DNA of 64,000 bases, taken from NCBI RefSeq assembly GCF_000622005.1, contig NZ_JHWV01000005.1:276860-340859 (forward strand), written 5' to 3'. The position numbers and the translations under genes are program-made. Within the stretch, counting starts at the first letter, position 1. Each line of letters starts with the position of its first letter. Positions 52,192 to 60,083 of this stretch are shown here, piece by piece. The stretch is from Anaerovibrio sp. RM50. GTDB lineage: Bacteria; Bacillota; Negativicutes; Selenomonadales; Selenomonadaceae. The notes under the pieces are model-generated. The model saw only the letters and a list, made by a program, of their open reading frames with translations. It searched no databases and had not been told where the DNA came from.

Positions 52192-53664
52192 ATGTCAGAG
52201 AATTTATCAATTTATAATAGAATTAAAGAGGCATTGCTGCCGGATGGTACTTTGCCGGAGGATTTTGTGCTGCGCCAGCTGCCGGAGCAGGGGCTGCGTT
52301 TTGCTGATGGTGCCATTGATGGTACTGTCCGCTATCATATGGGCCCTACCAAGAATCCTGATATCAGTGCCTTGACACTGGTGCTGGAAATGGCTTCCCA
52401 GGAACGGTTTAAGGATTCTGCCAACGCACTGATAACCCATTTTCAGAATGGTGGTGTAATGCTGCCAGTAATGGATGCCCTTCAGGACTGGGTTTTTGAT
52501 CACCCGGAGAAGCTTTCCCCGGAGGCTCTGGGCCGTTTTTGCATGACTTTGCTGGTACAGAGCGAGGACGTGGAATCCGTAAAATTTGCCATCACCATTT
52601 TGGAGCTTCTTGATCGGGAGGAGACCCAGGAGCTGAGGGATATCCTGCTGGTACTGGCAGCCTCCGAGGAGCTGACCCTGTTTTGCCTGTTCCTCTTAAG
52701 TTCCTTTGAGGACGGCAATGCACTGATTTATTCGGTGGCGAAGCGTCTTAAGGGGTGGGGCAGAATTCATGCGGTCAGCATGCTGAAGCCGGAAAATGAC
52801 GAGATGGCCCAGTGGCTGCTGAACGAGGGCTGGAGAAATGAGATTATGCCGGAATATTCTGCCATTGTGGCCATTAAGCGGGGAGGCCTTTTGGACCGTT
52901 TGGCAGCTGATGATGTGACCAAGGAGGATTTTCAGCTGGCAGGCGAGCTTATCGGCGCTTCCCTGGAGGATAATCCTGTTCCTGGCCTCAGCAAGTACAA
53001 GAAATCCAATGAGCTCCTTACTGCTTATTTGAAGCTGGCTGATAAATATGCTGACAGTCTGGATGACTACAGCAATATTTTTGATCTTCGGGATTTTCTG
53101 GAGAGAAGTGAACTTTCCGATAAGGACAGCCTCTTAAAGAGTGCCGGTGCCATTCTTGATTCCAAGGACTGCATTGATTGTGTGGAATCTGCCATGAATG
53201 TGGGAGAGGGCTTCTACCTGGGTAAGGCCCTGGGCCTTGATTATGCAGAAAGGGCCATGGATACCCTGCGCCGCGAGTGGCGTACAGAATACGATATAAT
53301 TGATTTACTGCTGCCGGAAAAGCAGTATGTGGATGAAATCATAGAGCTCTTTGAGGATAAACTGCCATTGGAGGAGATGGCCTCCGGTCCTGAAAATGAA
53401 ATGGGCAACGATGAAAGGTTTGCTGACTATGGCATTCTTTCGTATGTTATCCAGGGGTTGCAGGCAGTTCCTGGAAAGGGCGAAAAACTCATTTGCGCCG
53501 GTCTCTATTCACCTGTTATCGGTACCAGAAATATTGCCCTGAATACCCTTGATAAGTGGAGAAAGGCTGATTTTCAGCTCACCGGTGCCATGGAAAGTAC
53601 ACTGATGAAGCTGAAAAACTCCGAGGTAAATCAGCAGACCAAACAGAGATTGGAAAAATTCTGA
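52192..53664 (+). CDS. Uncharacterised helical (HEAT-like) protein, 490 residues
   Basis: No known domain recognised with certainty. The whole chain reads as paired amphipathic helices of 12-20 residues rich in Leu, Glu, Asp (e.g. ESVKFAITILELLDREETQ), suggesting HEAT- or ARM-like superhelix repeats. No signal peptide or membrane helix. Similar proteins in Clostridia have carried the doubtful name limonene hydroxylase; nothing here supports that activity. It lies 36 bases after the permease and may be co-transcribed. Confidence 0.75.
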   Translation: MSENLSIYNRIKEALLPDGTLPEDFVLRQLPEQGLRFADGAIDGTVRYHMGPTKNPDISALTLVLEMASQERFKDSANALITHFQNGGVMLPVMDALQDWVFDHPEKLSPEALGRFCMTLLVQSEDVESVKFAITILELLDREETQELRDILLVLAASEELTLFCLFLLSSFEDGNALIYSVAKRLKGWGRIHAVSMLKPENDEMAQWLLNEGWRNEIMPEYSAIVAIKRGGLLDRLAADDVTKEDFQLAGELIGASLEDNPVPGLSKYKKSNELLTAYLKLADKYADSLDDYSNIFDLRDFLERSELSDKDSLLKSAGAILDSKDCIDCVESAMNVGEGFYLGKALGLDYAERAMDTLRREWRTEYDIIDLLLPEKQYVDEIIELFEDKLPLEEMASGPENEMGNDERFADYGILSYVIQGLQAVPGKGEKLICAGLYSPVIGTRNIALNTLDKWRKADFQLTGAMESTLMKLKNSEVNQQTKQRLEKF

Positions 53665-53699
53665 TATATGAATATTTTCCATTTCTGATGGAAAAATTT

Positions 53700-53719
53700 G
53701 AACAATTGCGTTATAATTA
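53700..53719 (+). promoter_or_regulatory. Promoter of tRNA-Thr (shared 20-base motif)
   Basis: TATAAT at 53712-53717, 11 bases before the mature tRNA. The 20-base block matches the ATP synthase promoter in 19 positions. The -35 region (TGGAAA) is weak. Confidence 0.75.
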
Positions 53720-53728
53720 CATAGTATC

Positions 53729-53804
53729 GCTGGTGTAACTCAGTTGGTAGAGTACCTCATTCGTAATGAGGGAGTCGCGGGTTCAAGTCCTGTCTCCAGC
53801 ACCA
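53729..53804 (+). tRNA. tRNA-Thr (CGT)
   Basis: Cloverleaf with anticodon stem CCTCA/TGAGG, loop TTCGTAA (anticodon CGT), T arm with TTCAAGT, discriminator A and encoded CCA. The acceptor stem GCTGGTG/CTCCAGC contains a T-T mismatch at the sixth pair, and the T stem has two G-T pairs, which is unusual. Confidence 0.93.
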
Positions 53805-53813
53805 GATTATTAC

Positions 53814-53862
53814 GGGGATGTCTTCCGACGGTTTTTCGTCAGAAGGCAGCCCCTTTCTTTTT
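53814..53862 (+). terminator. Terminator after tRNA-Thr
   Basis: GGGG-TG-CTTC-GACG / CGTC-GAAG-CA-CCCC stem with small bulges and a TTTCTTTTT tail. Confidence 0.9.
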
Positions 53863-53998
53863 GTCCAAAATTGAATGAAATAATGTTAAAATATTTTTAA
53901 CGTAAAAGTACGAAAAAATGCAGGACTTATCCGTTGATATGGAGAATAGAGACAAATAAGTATGACTCTGTTTTTTCTGGGATTAGAGGTGCAGTAAA

Positions 53999-56980
53999 AT
54001 GCGTCAAGGACATGGATGGTATTTAAAATATTTTAATATAAAGAACCTCCTTTGCCTCATTACCATATTGAGCTGTCTATTGGGCGTGTATAAGGTTATG
54101 CCTGTCATGAAGGCCACTGCCTACGATGAGAAGATAGTCCGGGTGGGATTTTACGAGGAGGAAAATTTTCAGACGGGTTCTGCAGATGATGCATTGAAGA
54201 GCGGTTATGCTTATGACTATTTGTCCCGTTTGAGACTTTACAATAACTGGAAATATGAGTATGTTTATGGCTCCTATGCCAAGCTCTACGACAAGCTGGT
54301 AAAGGGTGAAATCGATATTTTGGCAGGGCTGGACTATACCCCGGAGCGTACGGCGGTGGTCAGCTATCCAAGTGACCCTATGGGAGCAACGGAATATTAT
54401 TTTTTGAAGCGTTCCGCCGATGAACAGATTACCTCCGATCCGGCCACTATAAATGGCAAGCGGGTGGGGGTTCTTAAGGGCGCCCAGGTGCGGGCTTTGA
54501 ACCGTTATCTCACCTCCAACAATATCAGCGTTCAGGTTACTGAATTTGGTGATACCAAGGAACGTGACGAGGCCATTATCAGCGGCAATATTGATATTAT
54601 GATGGCTGAGGATGAAGGTACCTTCCCGGATATAGGCATAGAGGTATTTGCCGATGTGGGGGCCGTGGATTTTTACTGTGTGGTAAATAGGGGCCGTCCG
54701 GATATTCTTGAGGACCTTAACCGGTCCCAGAAGCTGATGAAGCGTGAAAATCCGCATTTTATTAGTGCGCTTAATCAGAAGTGGAACCATGATACGGTGC
54801 TGACCAACACCTTGCTGCCTAGCGAACGGAAATGGCTGGCGGACCATGATACCTTTACTGTGGGATATTTGAATGACTATCTGCCATATAGTGCCCAGGA
54901 CAGTGACGGAAATGTTATAGGTGTTATTAAGGATATTATCCCCGAGATTTTTGGTGCCCTGAGAGATACGGATATTAAAATTGAATATAAGGGCTACGAA
55001 ACTACCCAGGACCTGAAGGAGGCCCTGCACAATCAGGAGGTGGACGTGATTTTCCCTGCCCTGTCAGATTACTGGATTACCGAGCGCAATGACTTGGTTC
55101 CAAGTGACCCGATAGTAAGCGCCAACTTCAATATCATATATACGGGTGCATATCCTGACATGAGCAAGGCAAGGATTGCCGTTTCCCGCCGTAATGGTAT
55201 TATGGAGCCCTTTAGGCGTCTTCACTATCCAAAAAATGATGTGGTTTACTATGACAACGTCTATGATTGCATGGAGGGAATAAAAAAAGGTGAGGCTGAC
55301 GTAATTATTATCACCAGTCTCCGTTGTGACTATGTATTCCGTACCATGAACAACGATACGGAGTTAAATACTGCCCAGTTAACAAATGAGATGTCTTTGG
55401 GATTGGCGGGGCTCAGCTCCTTCGATGAAGGCATACGCATAATCAATCATGGTCTCAGCCTTATGGACAATGATTTTGCCATGGCACGGGCCTACGGTTA
55501 TATGCCGAAGAACGAGGTTACTATATTCGGCTTTTTGAAGCAGAATATCTGGATTCCTATTGGTCTGGTAATCCTGATTGCCGCCATGGTTGTATACTTT
55601 ATTTCCAGAGAGAATGTTAAGAACCGTGAGCATCTCCAGGAATCGGAGCAGCACCGCAAAGAACTGTCTGACAAGGTGGAGGAGATTTCTGTACTCAATG
55701 CGGAGCTTCAGGAGAGAAAGGACAAAATCGAGCAGTACGCCGCCGAGACGGAAACCCATCTCATGGAGACCCAGGTACTGAATGATTTGCTGCAGGAGCA
55801 GCAGACCAAGCTGGAGGAGACCATAGAAGCGGCCGAGGCCGCCAACAACGCCAAAAGTGCGTTCCTCTTTAACATGAGCCACGATATCCGTACTCCGCTT
55901 AATGCCATTATTGGCTTTACTGAGCTGGCGGAACGGGAGCCGGACAATTTGGAAAAGCATACGGAATACCGCCAGAAGATTAAGATTGCCAGCAACCAGC
56001 TGCTGGATATCCTGAACAGTGTTCTGGAAATGGCCCGTATCGAAAACAAGGATTTGCTCATTGATGAGGAGCTGACAGATGCCTATGAAATGTTTGATTC
56101 CTGTCTGATGATGTTTGAAGGGGATATGAAGGCCAAGAATATGGCTTTTACCCATTCCTTTGATGTGGAGCACCGCTTCCTGTACATGGACAGAACCCAT
56201 CTCTCCGAGGTGGTAATGAATGTCATAAGCAATGCTGTAAAATATACTCCTGATGGTGGCAGCATTTCTGTTGTGGGCAGGGAGCTTACCAGCGACAATG
56301 AGGGGGAGTGTATCCTCGCATTTACTGTAAAGGATACGGGCATAGGCATGTCCGAGGAATTTATCCAGGAAATATTCGAGCAGTTCTCCCGTGACCGGAA
56401 CAGTACCCAAAGTGGCATTAATGGCACCGGTCTTGGTATGGCCATTGTTAAGGCCCTGGTTGACAAAATGGGTGGCACCATTACTGTCAACAGTAAGCTG
56501 GGCGAGGGCACCGAGGTTATTATCTGCACGCCTCATCGCATTGGTGAAATTCCTGTGGCCGAGGTGGAGGAACAGGTGGCCGAGGAAGCCATGGATTTCA
56601 CTGGCAAGAGAATTCTCATGGCAGAGGATAATGAACTGAACGCCGAAATAGCCACCTTCATACTGGAGGATGCGGGCTTTGAGGTGGAAAGGGCAGAGGA
56701 TGGCATGATTTGCTTCGATATGGTGGTGAAGCATGATGCAGGGTATTATGACCTGGTACTGATGGATATTCAGATGCCAAATCTGGATGGCTATGGCGCC
56801 ACCGAAAAAATAAGAGGGCTGGAGGATGAGGCCAAGTGCAATATTCCTATAGTTGCCCTTACAGCCAATGCCTTTAAGGAGGATCAGAACAAGGCCTTTG
56901 AGGTGGGTATGAATGCCCATCTGGCAAAGCCGATTGACATTGAAAAGACACTGGCAACTTTAAAGGAGATACTGAAATAA
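53999..56980 (+). CDS. BvgS/EvgS-like hybrid sensor histidine kinase
   Basis: 993 residues. One transmembrane segment at about 17-35, two tandem periplasmic solute-binding type (SBP_bac_3) domains (about 46-260 and 270-500), a second transmembrane segment at about 516-536, a coiled coil (about 545-615), HisKA with His628 ([11 protein letters not shown]), HATPase with Asn745 (NAVKYT), DTGIG 779-783 and GTGLGMAIV, and a receiver with Asp923 ([10 protein letters not shown]). No Hpt domain follows, so phosphotransfer must go to a separate protein. Its ligand is likely an amino acid or small solute by family. No cognate response regulator is adjacent; a chemoreceptor remnant lies next to it. Confidence 0.94.
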   Translation: MRQGHGWYLKYFNIKNLLCLITILSCLLGVYKVMPVMKATAYDEKIVRVGFYEEENFQTGSADDALKSGYAYDYLSRLRLYNNWKYEYVYGSYAKLYDKLVKGEIDILAGLDYTPERTAVVSYPSDPMGATEYYFLKRSADEQITSDPATINGKRVGVLKGAQVRALNRYLTSNNISVQVTEFGDTKERDEAIISGNIDIMMAEDEGTFPDIGIEVFADVGAVDFYCVVNRGRPDILEDLNRSQKLMKRENPHFISALNQKWNHDTVLTNTLLPSERKWLADHDTFTVGYLNDYLPYSAQDSDGNVIGVIKDIIPEIFGALRDTDIKIEYKGYETTQDLKEALHNQEVDVIFPALSDYWITERNDLVPSDPIVSANFNIIYTGAYPDMSKARIAVSRRNGIMEPFRRLHYPKNDVVYYDNVYDCMEGIKKGEADVIIITSLRCDYVFRTMNNDTELNTAQLTNEMSLGLAGLSSFDEGIRIINHGLSLMDNDFAMARAYGYMPKNEVTIFGFLKQNIWIPIGLVILIAAMVVYFISRENVKNREHLQESEQHRKELSDKVEEISVLNAELQERKDKIEQYAAETETHLMETQVLNDLLQEQQTKLEETIEAAEAANNAKSAFLFNMSHDIRTPLNAIIGFTELAEREPDNLEKHTEYRQKIKIASNQLLDILNSVLEMARIENKDLLIDEELTDAYEMFDSCLMMFEGDMKAKNMAFTHSFDVEHRFLYMDRTHLSEVVMNVISNAVKYTPDGGSISVVGRELTSDNEGECILAFTVKDTGIGMSEEFIQEIFEQFSRDRNSTQSGINGTGLGMAIVKALVDKMGGTITVNSKLGEGTEVIICTPHRIGEIPVAEVEEQVAEEAMDFTGKRILMAEDNELNAEIATFILEDAGFEVERAEDGMICFDMVVKHDAGYYDLVLMDIQMPNLDGYGATEKIRGLEDEAKCNIPIVALTANAFKEDQNKAFEVGMNAHLAKPIDIEKTLATLKEILK

Positions 56981-57053
56981 CCGGTGTTTCAAGGGCGATT
57001 TTTGGAATGATTTTCCAGGGAAAATTTTTAGTTTTTGAAAAGGAATTGCCCAA

Positions 57054-57081
57054 TTGATGTAGAAATGGACGAGTATATATA
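57054..57081 (+). promoter_or_regulatory. Possible promoter of the chemoreceptor remnant
   Basis: TTGATG (57054-57059), 16-base spacer, TATATA (57076-57081). Confidence 0.4.
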
Positions 57082-57149
57082 CAACGGATTAGGAAGGTAT
57101 AGCAGAGGAAAGAGAACGGTTTTATACAAGTGAATATGGGTGTGTGATT

Positions 57150-57397
57150 ATGAATTTCCTGCAGCATATCAAAGTGGGGTATAAGCTGTCCTTAATTGGG
57201 CTTGTGGCTTTTTTGCTACAGTAATTGTTGGGGCAATGGGGTATCATTATCTCCATGAGGCCCAAAGAGATATGGAAAGCGTTTCCGCTGCAGCTCAGGA
57301 ACAGTCCGCCGCTGCCGAAGAAATTGCTTCCGCCAGTGAGGCACTGTCCCAGTTGGCTCACAGCTTACAGAATGCTGTAGGCGAGTTCAAGGTGTAG
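57150..57397 (+). pseudogene. Remnant of a methyl-accepting chemotaxis protein
   Basis: An ATG-started frame encodes a typical MCP N terminus (MNFLQHIKVGYKLSLIGLVA) and stops at 57222-57224. The shifted frame continues the first transmembrane helix (TVIVGAMGYHYLHEAQRD) and then jumps to the extreme C terminus of an MCP (QEQSAAAEEIASASEALS and ending GEFKV) before a stop at 57395-57397. Adding one T to the 6-T run near 57210 restores one frame. About 400 residues of sensing and signalling domain are missing. So there are two lesions: a homopolymer frameshift and a large internal deletion. A strong terminator survives downstream. Confidence 0.85.
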
Positions 57398-57424
57398 GTA
57401 GTGTACACAAAACATAGGTAAAGT

Positions 57425-57460
57425 AAAGCTCCCCTTATCATCTGATAAGGGGAGCTTTTA
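57425..57460. terminator. Strong bidirectional terminator
   Basis: Perfect 16-bp stem (57425-57440 with 57443-57458), core GCTCCCCTTATC / GATAAGGGGAGC, with A and T runs outside. It would end the chemoreceptor remnant on + and a short transcript from 57.49 kb on -. Confidence 0.93.
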
Positions 57461-57490
57461 ATGTGCTTTTTAATGTTTACATTGATGCTA

Positions 57491-57510
57491 TTTTTATAAC
57501 GCCATTGTTC
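57491..57510 (-). promoter_or_regulatory. Third copy of the shared promoter motif, - strand
   Basis: Matches the tRNA-Thr promoter block in 17 of 20 positions and shares the preceding GAAAAATTT. A transcript from it would be only about 60 bases before the terminator at 57425-57460, so it may make a small RNA. Confidence 0.45.
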
Positions 57511-57517
57511 AAATTTT

Positions 57518-57636
57518 TCTTCTTTAGAAGAAAAATCTTCCAATTAGCGTTTCAACGAGCTGGGAGATATGCTCGCCAGCTGTTGTAGTTTGTTTTCCCC
57601 CACCTAAAGAGGTGGGGGACATCTTAAAGCTCGTTA
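57518..57636. repeat. Cluster of three hairpins
   Basis: ATTTTTCTTCT/AGAAGAAAAAT; CAAC-AGCTGG/CCAGCTGTTG; CCCCCACCT/AGGTGGGGG with an AAAG loop. AACGAGCT and AGCTCGTT enclose the last two. No reading frame and no U-run in either direction. Resembles the structured end of an IS200/IS605-type element, but no transposase is near; unassigned. Confidence 0.55.
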
Positions 57637-57643
57637 TATATTT

Positions 57644-60070
57644 CTAGGCCAGACTTTCATGTCTGGTATATGATACAGCTGATTGTTTGGCCAGATCCAG
57701 AGTGAGATGGATAGTCATTTCTGTCCCCCTGTCCTGGGAGGTGGTTATGGTGAAGGTGCCATCCATCATTTCTATCAGCTGTCCGGCAATGGCCAGTTCC
57801 TCCTCCGGCATTTGGGAGCCATTGGTGTATATCCACAGTTCGTAGTCGGCACATAACCTGTATTTTTTTGTTTCCCCTTCCTCTTGCAGCCTGTGACGGG
57901 CAAAACCCTTTTGGGACAGGGTTACCAATACCTTTCCGCCTATTGGGGCATTGTCATAGGAAAGGCTTACCAGATTTAACAGAATTCGCTGGAGTAAATT
58001 ATTATCGCAGTAAACATAGGCGTTTTCCAGCTGTGACGCATCTACCCGGAAGTCAATGCCCTTGTCCTGCATCTGGATGACGAATATATCCTTCACTTGT
58101 TGGAGACTATAGTGTATGTCTGTGGCCACAGGATATAGGGTCGTACTGTTGGCCGTTATCCTGTCTACCATACCCATTTCCCGTACCAAATGAAGAAAAT
58201 AGTTGCTTACGGAATCAGCGTGGCGTATGGCCTGCCAAAGGCTGTCCAGACTTTCCGGCGGGCATTTTCCTTCTATGGCCTGATACTCGCTGCCAGTGTT
58301 TTTGGCCAGCTTTACGTAGCTCATAATGGACTGCATCATGAGACCAATATCATGGGTTACATTGGCCAGAAAGGCATTGCGGCTCTGACTGGCATACTGT
58401 TCTGCCTGTACCTTTACGTTCAGCAGATATTCCCGTTGGCGCATGGTGGTAAATATATCCGCCATAAATATCAGTATCAGTATAATGAGAACTATTTGTA
58501 TTACGCTGGTGGTATTCAGTGTTTCATGAAGGTTGCCATATCCCGTTAAGTAGAGCTGAGGTATTTTGGTCACCATCATCTGTCGCAGCCACAGGGATGC
58601 GGTAAAGAAGTTCAGAAACAGCAGCACTGTACACATGGAGAAGGATTTGCCGAAGCGGTTGTGCTGGTCGTGTTTGAATATGTACCAATAATAGATGAGG
58701 CCCAGGACACTCCATACTGCCAGCAGCAGATATGATTCTGTGTTAAGGGCACTGCCCAGCAGGAGATTTGGGATAATAGGACAGAAGAAGAAAAATATGG
58801 ATATGATGAAGCCGCTGAGCCCTAAAAGCTCACCAGTCTCATCCTGTTCGGCTTTCGCTACCTTATAGCGGCACAGGGATACATAGGCGTAAGCAATGGA
58901 GCCACTGATGGTAATGGCATCCACCAGCCATACAATGGCGGTGCGCCCCAAAAACGGAATAAGCAGGGAAATGCCTATAATAAGCATAATGGCCTTACGT
59001 GGAGTGCCGTCCTCAGTTACTTCGGCTATGACCGGCGGCAGAAGGTCGTCCTGGGCCATGGCCCGCAGCAGGAAGGAGGCACCGCGGTAAAATCCGATTA
59101 TACCGGTCAGAATTCCCGCCACAACGGTCATAACCAGCATTGTCAGACCTCCGCTTCCCAGAAGGGAGCTGACACTGTAGAATACCGGTAATGATTTTAT
59201 TCCGCCCCCTGTATTGTCAAGATTGTGGATATATTCGTTCCAGCCGTGATACTCTGCTGGAATGCCCATAACAGCCGTGGCTATAGGCAGGCAGTAGGCC
59301 AATATGGTGGCCACTACTGCAGCCACAATCAGCGGAAACATGTAATTATGGGGAATATTATATTCCTGGCTTCCGTGGGTTATGGATTCATAGCCGAAGA
59401 ACATCCATGGAGCCACCATCAGTATGCTTATTATCTGCAAAAATGGAGTACCCCCGATATCCGGATCAAAGGCCGGGTAGAAGCTGGCGTGCTGCGGGCT
59501 CATGGCCAGTACACCGCAAAACAGGGCCATAACACCACCAATAAGTACGAGAGCCAGCAAGGTGTTGGCTAGAGATTTCATCTTGCCACCGTAGGCGGCG
59601 AAGAGACCAAAGATTATTATTATTGTCCAAGTGGTAAGAATTTCCCCGCCATATACATCAAAGCCTGCCACCTGATAATGGAAGCCACATTGAAGCACAC
59701 TGCCCAACATAAAGCGTATCAGCAAAATCACTGCAGTGGCATTGGCCCATAGTATGGACAAATATGTGATGATGAGTGCCCAGGCCATGAGAAAGGCATG
59801 GTCATGGCCCATAATCTTTTTGGCATAGGTGAAGAACCCACCGTTATCGTGATACTTTCCTGCCAAAGCGCAGAAGTTGGCACCGATAATCAGCATAATC
59901 AATCCACCCAGCCCAATGGCCAGAATACTGCCCACGGGACCGGCGTGGGGCAGGAACAGGTTCCCCGGCATCATAAAGGCCCCCCAGCCTACGGCACAAC
60001 CGAAGGACAGTCCCCACACATTAAGGGCAGTGAGCAGGCCTGTATTGTTGTTTTCCTTTGGCGTATTCAT
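57644..60070 (-). CDS. APC transporter - histidine kinase fusion, degenerate kinase core
   Basis: 808 residues. N-terminal 12-helix APC-family amino-acid transporter domain (about 12-480), one further membrane hairpin with a short outer loop (about 480-545), a coiled-coil linker, a HisKA-like region with the His kept (NVTHDIGL, about residue 573) and a GHKL-like domain. Compared with the paralog upstream, the N-box Asn is Leu (LNLVSLSYDNA) and the G1 Asp is lost (YTNGSQMP in place of QDTGIDIP), so ATP binding is doubtful. Only the second ATG (60070) is well spaced from AAGGAG. Last gene of the cheB-led operon. Probably a pseudokinase partner or decoy of its paralog. Confidence 0.88.
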   Translation of the reverse strand: MNTPKENNNTGLLTALNVWGLSFGCAVGWGAFMMPGNLFLPHAGPVGSILAIGLGGLIMLIIGANFCALAGKYHDNGGFFTYAKKIMGHDHAFLMAWALIITYLSILWANATAVILLIRFMLGSVLQCGFHYQVAGFDVYGGEILTTWTIIIIFGLFAAYGGKMKSLANTLLALVLIGGVMALFCGVLAMSPQHASFYPAFDPDIGGTPFLQIISILMVAPWMFFGYESITHGSQEYNIPHNYMFPLIVAAVVATILAYCLPIATAVMGIPAEYHGWNEYIHNLDNTGGGIKSLPVFYSVSSLLGSGGLTMLVMTVVAGILTGIIGFYRGASFLLRAMAQDDLLPPVIAEVTEDGTPRKAIMLIIGISLLIPFLGRTAIVWLVDAITISGSIAYAYVSLCRYKVAKAEQDETGELLGLSGFIISIFFFFCPIIPNLLLGSALNTESYLLLAVWSVLGLIYYWYIFKHDQHNRFGKSFSMCTVLLFLNFFTASLWLRQMMVTKIPQLYLTGYGNLHETLNTTSVIQIVLIILILIFMADIFTTMRQREYLLNVKVQAEQYASQSRNAFLANVTHDIGLMMQSIMSYVKLAKNTGSEYQAIEGKCPPESLDSLWQAIRHADSVSNYFLHLVREMGMVDRITANSTTLYPVATDIHYSLQQVKDIFVIQMQDKGIDFRVDASQLENAYVYCDNNLLQRILLNLVSLSYDNAPIGGKVLVTLSQKGFARHRLQEEGETKKYRLCADYELWIYTNGSQMPEEELAIAGQLIEMMDGTFTITTSQDRGTEMTIHLTLDLAKQSAVSYTRHESLA

Positions 60071-60083
60071 AAGCATATCTCCT

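Noticed and set aside
57122..57543. Short reading frames on the - strand over the chemoreceptor remnant and terminator
   Set aside because: They run through a perfect terminator and lack ribosome sites; shadows of the + strand remnant.
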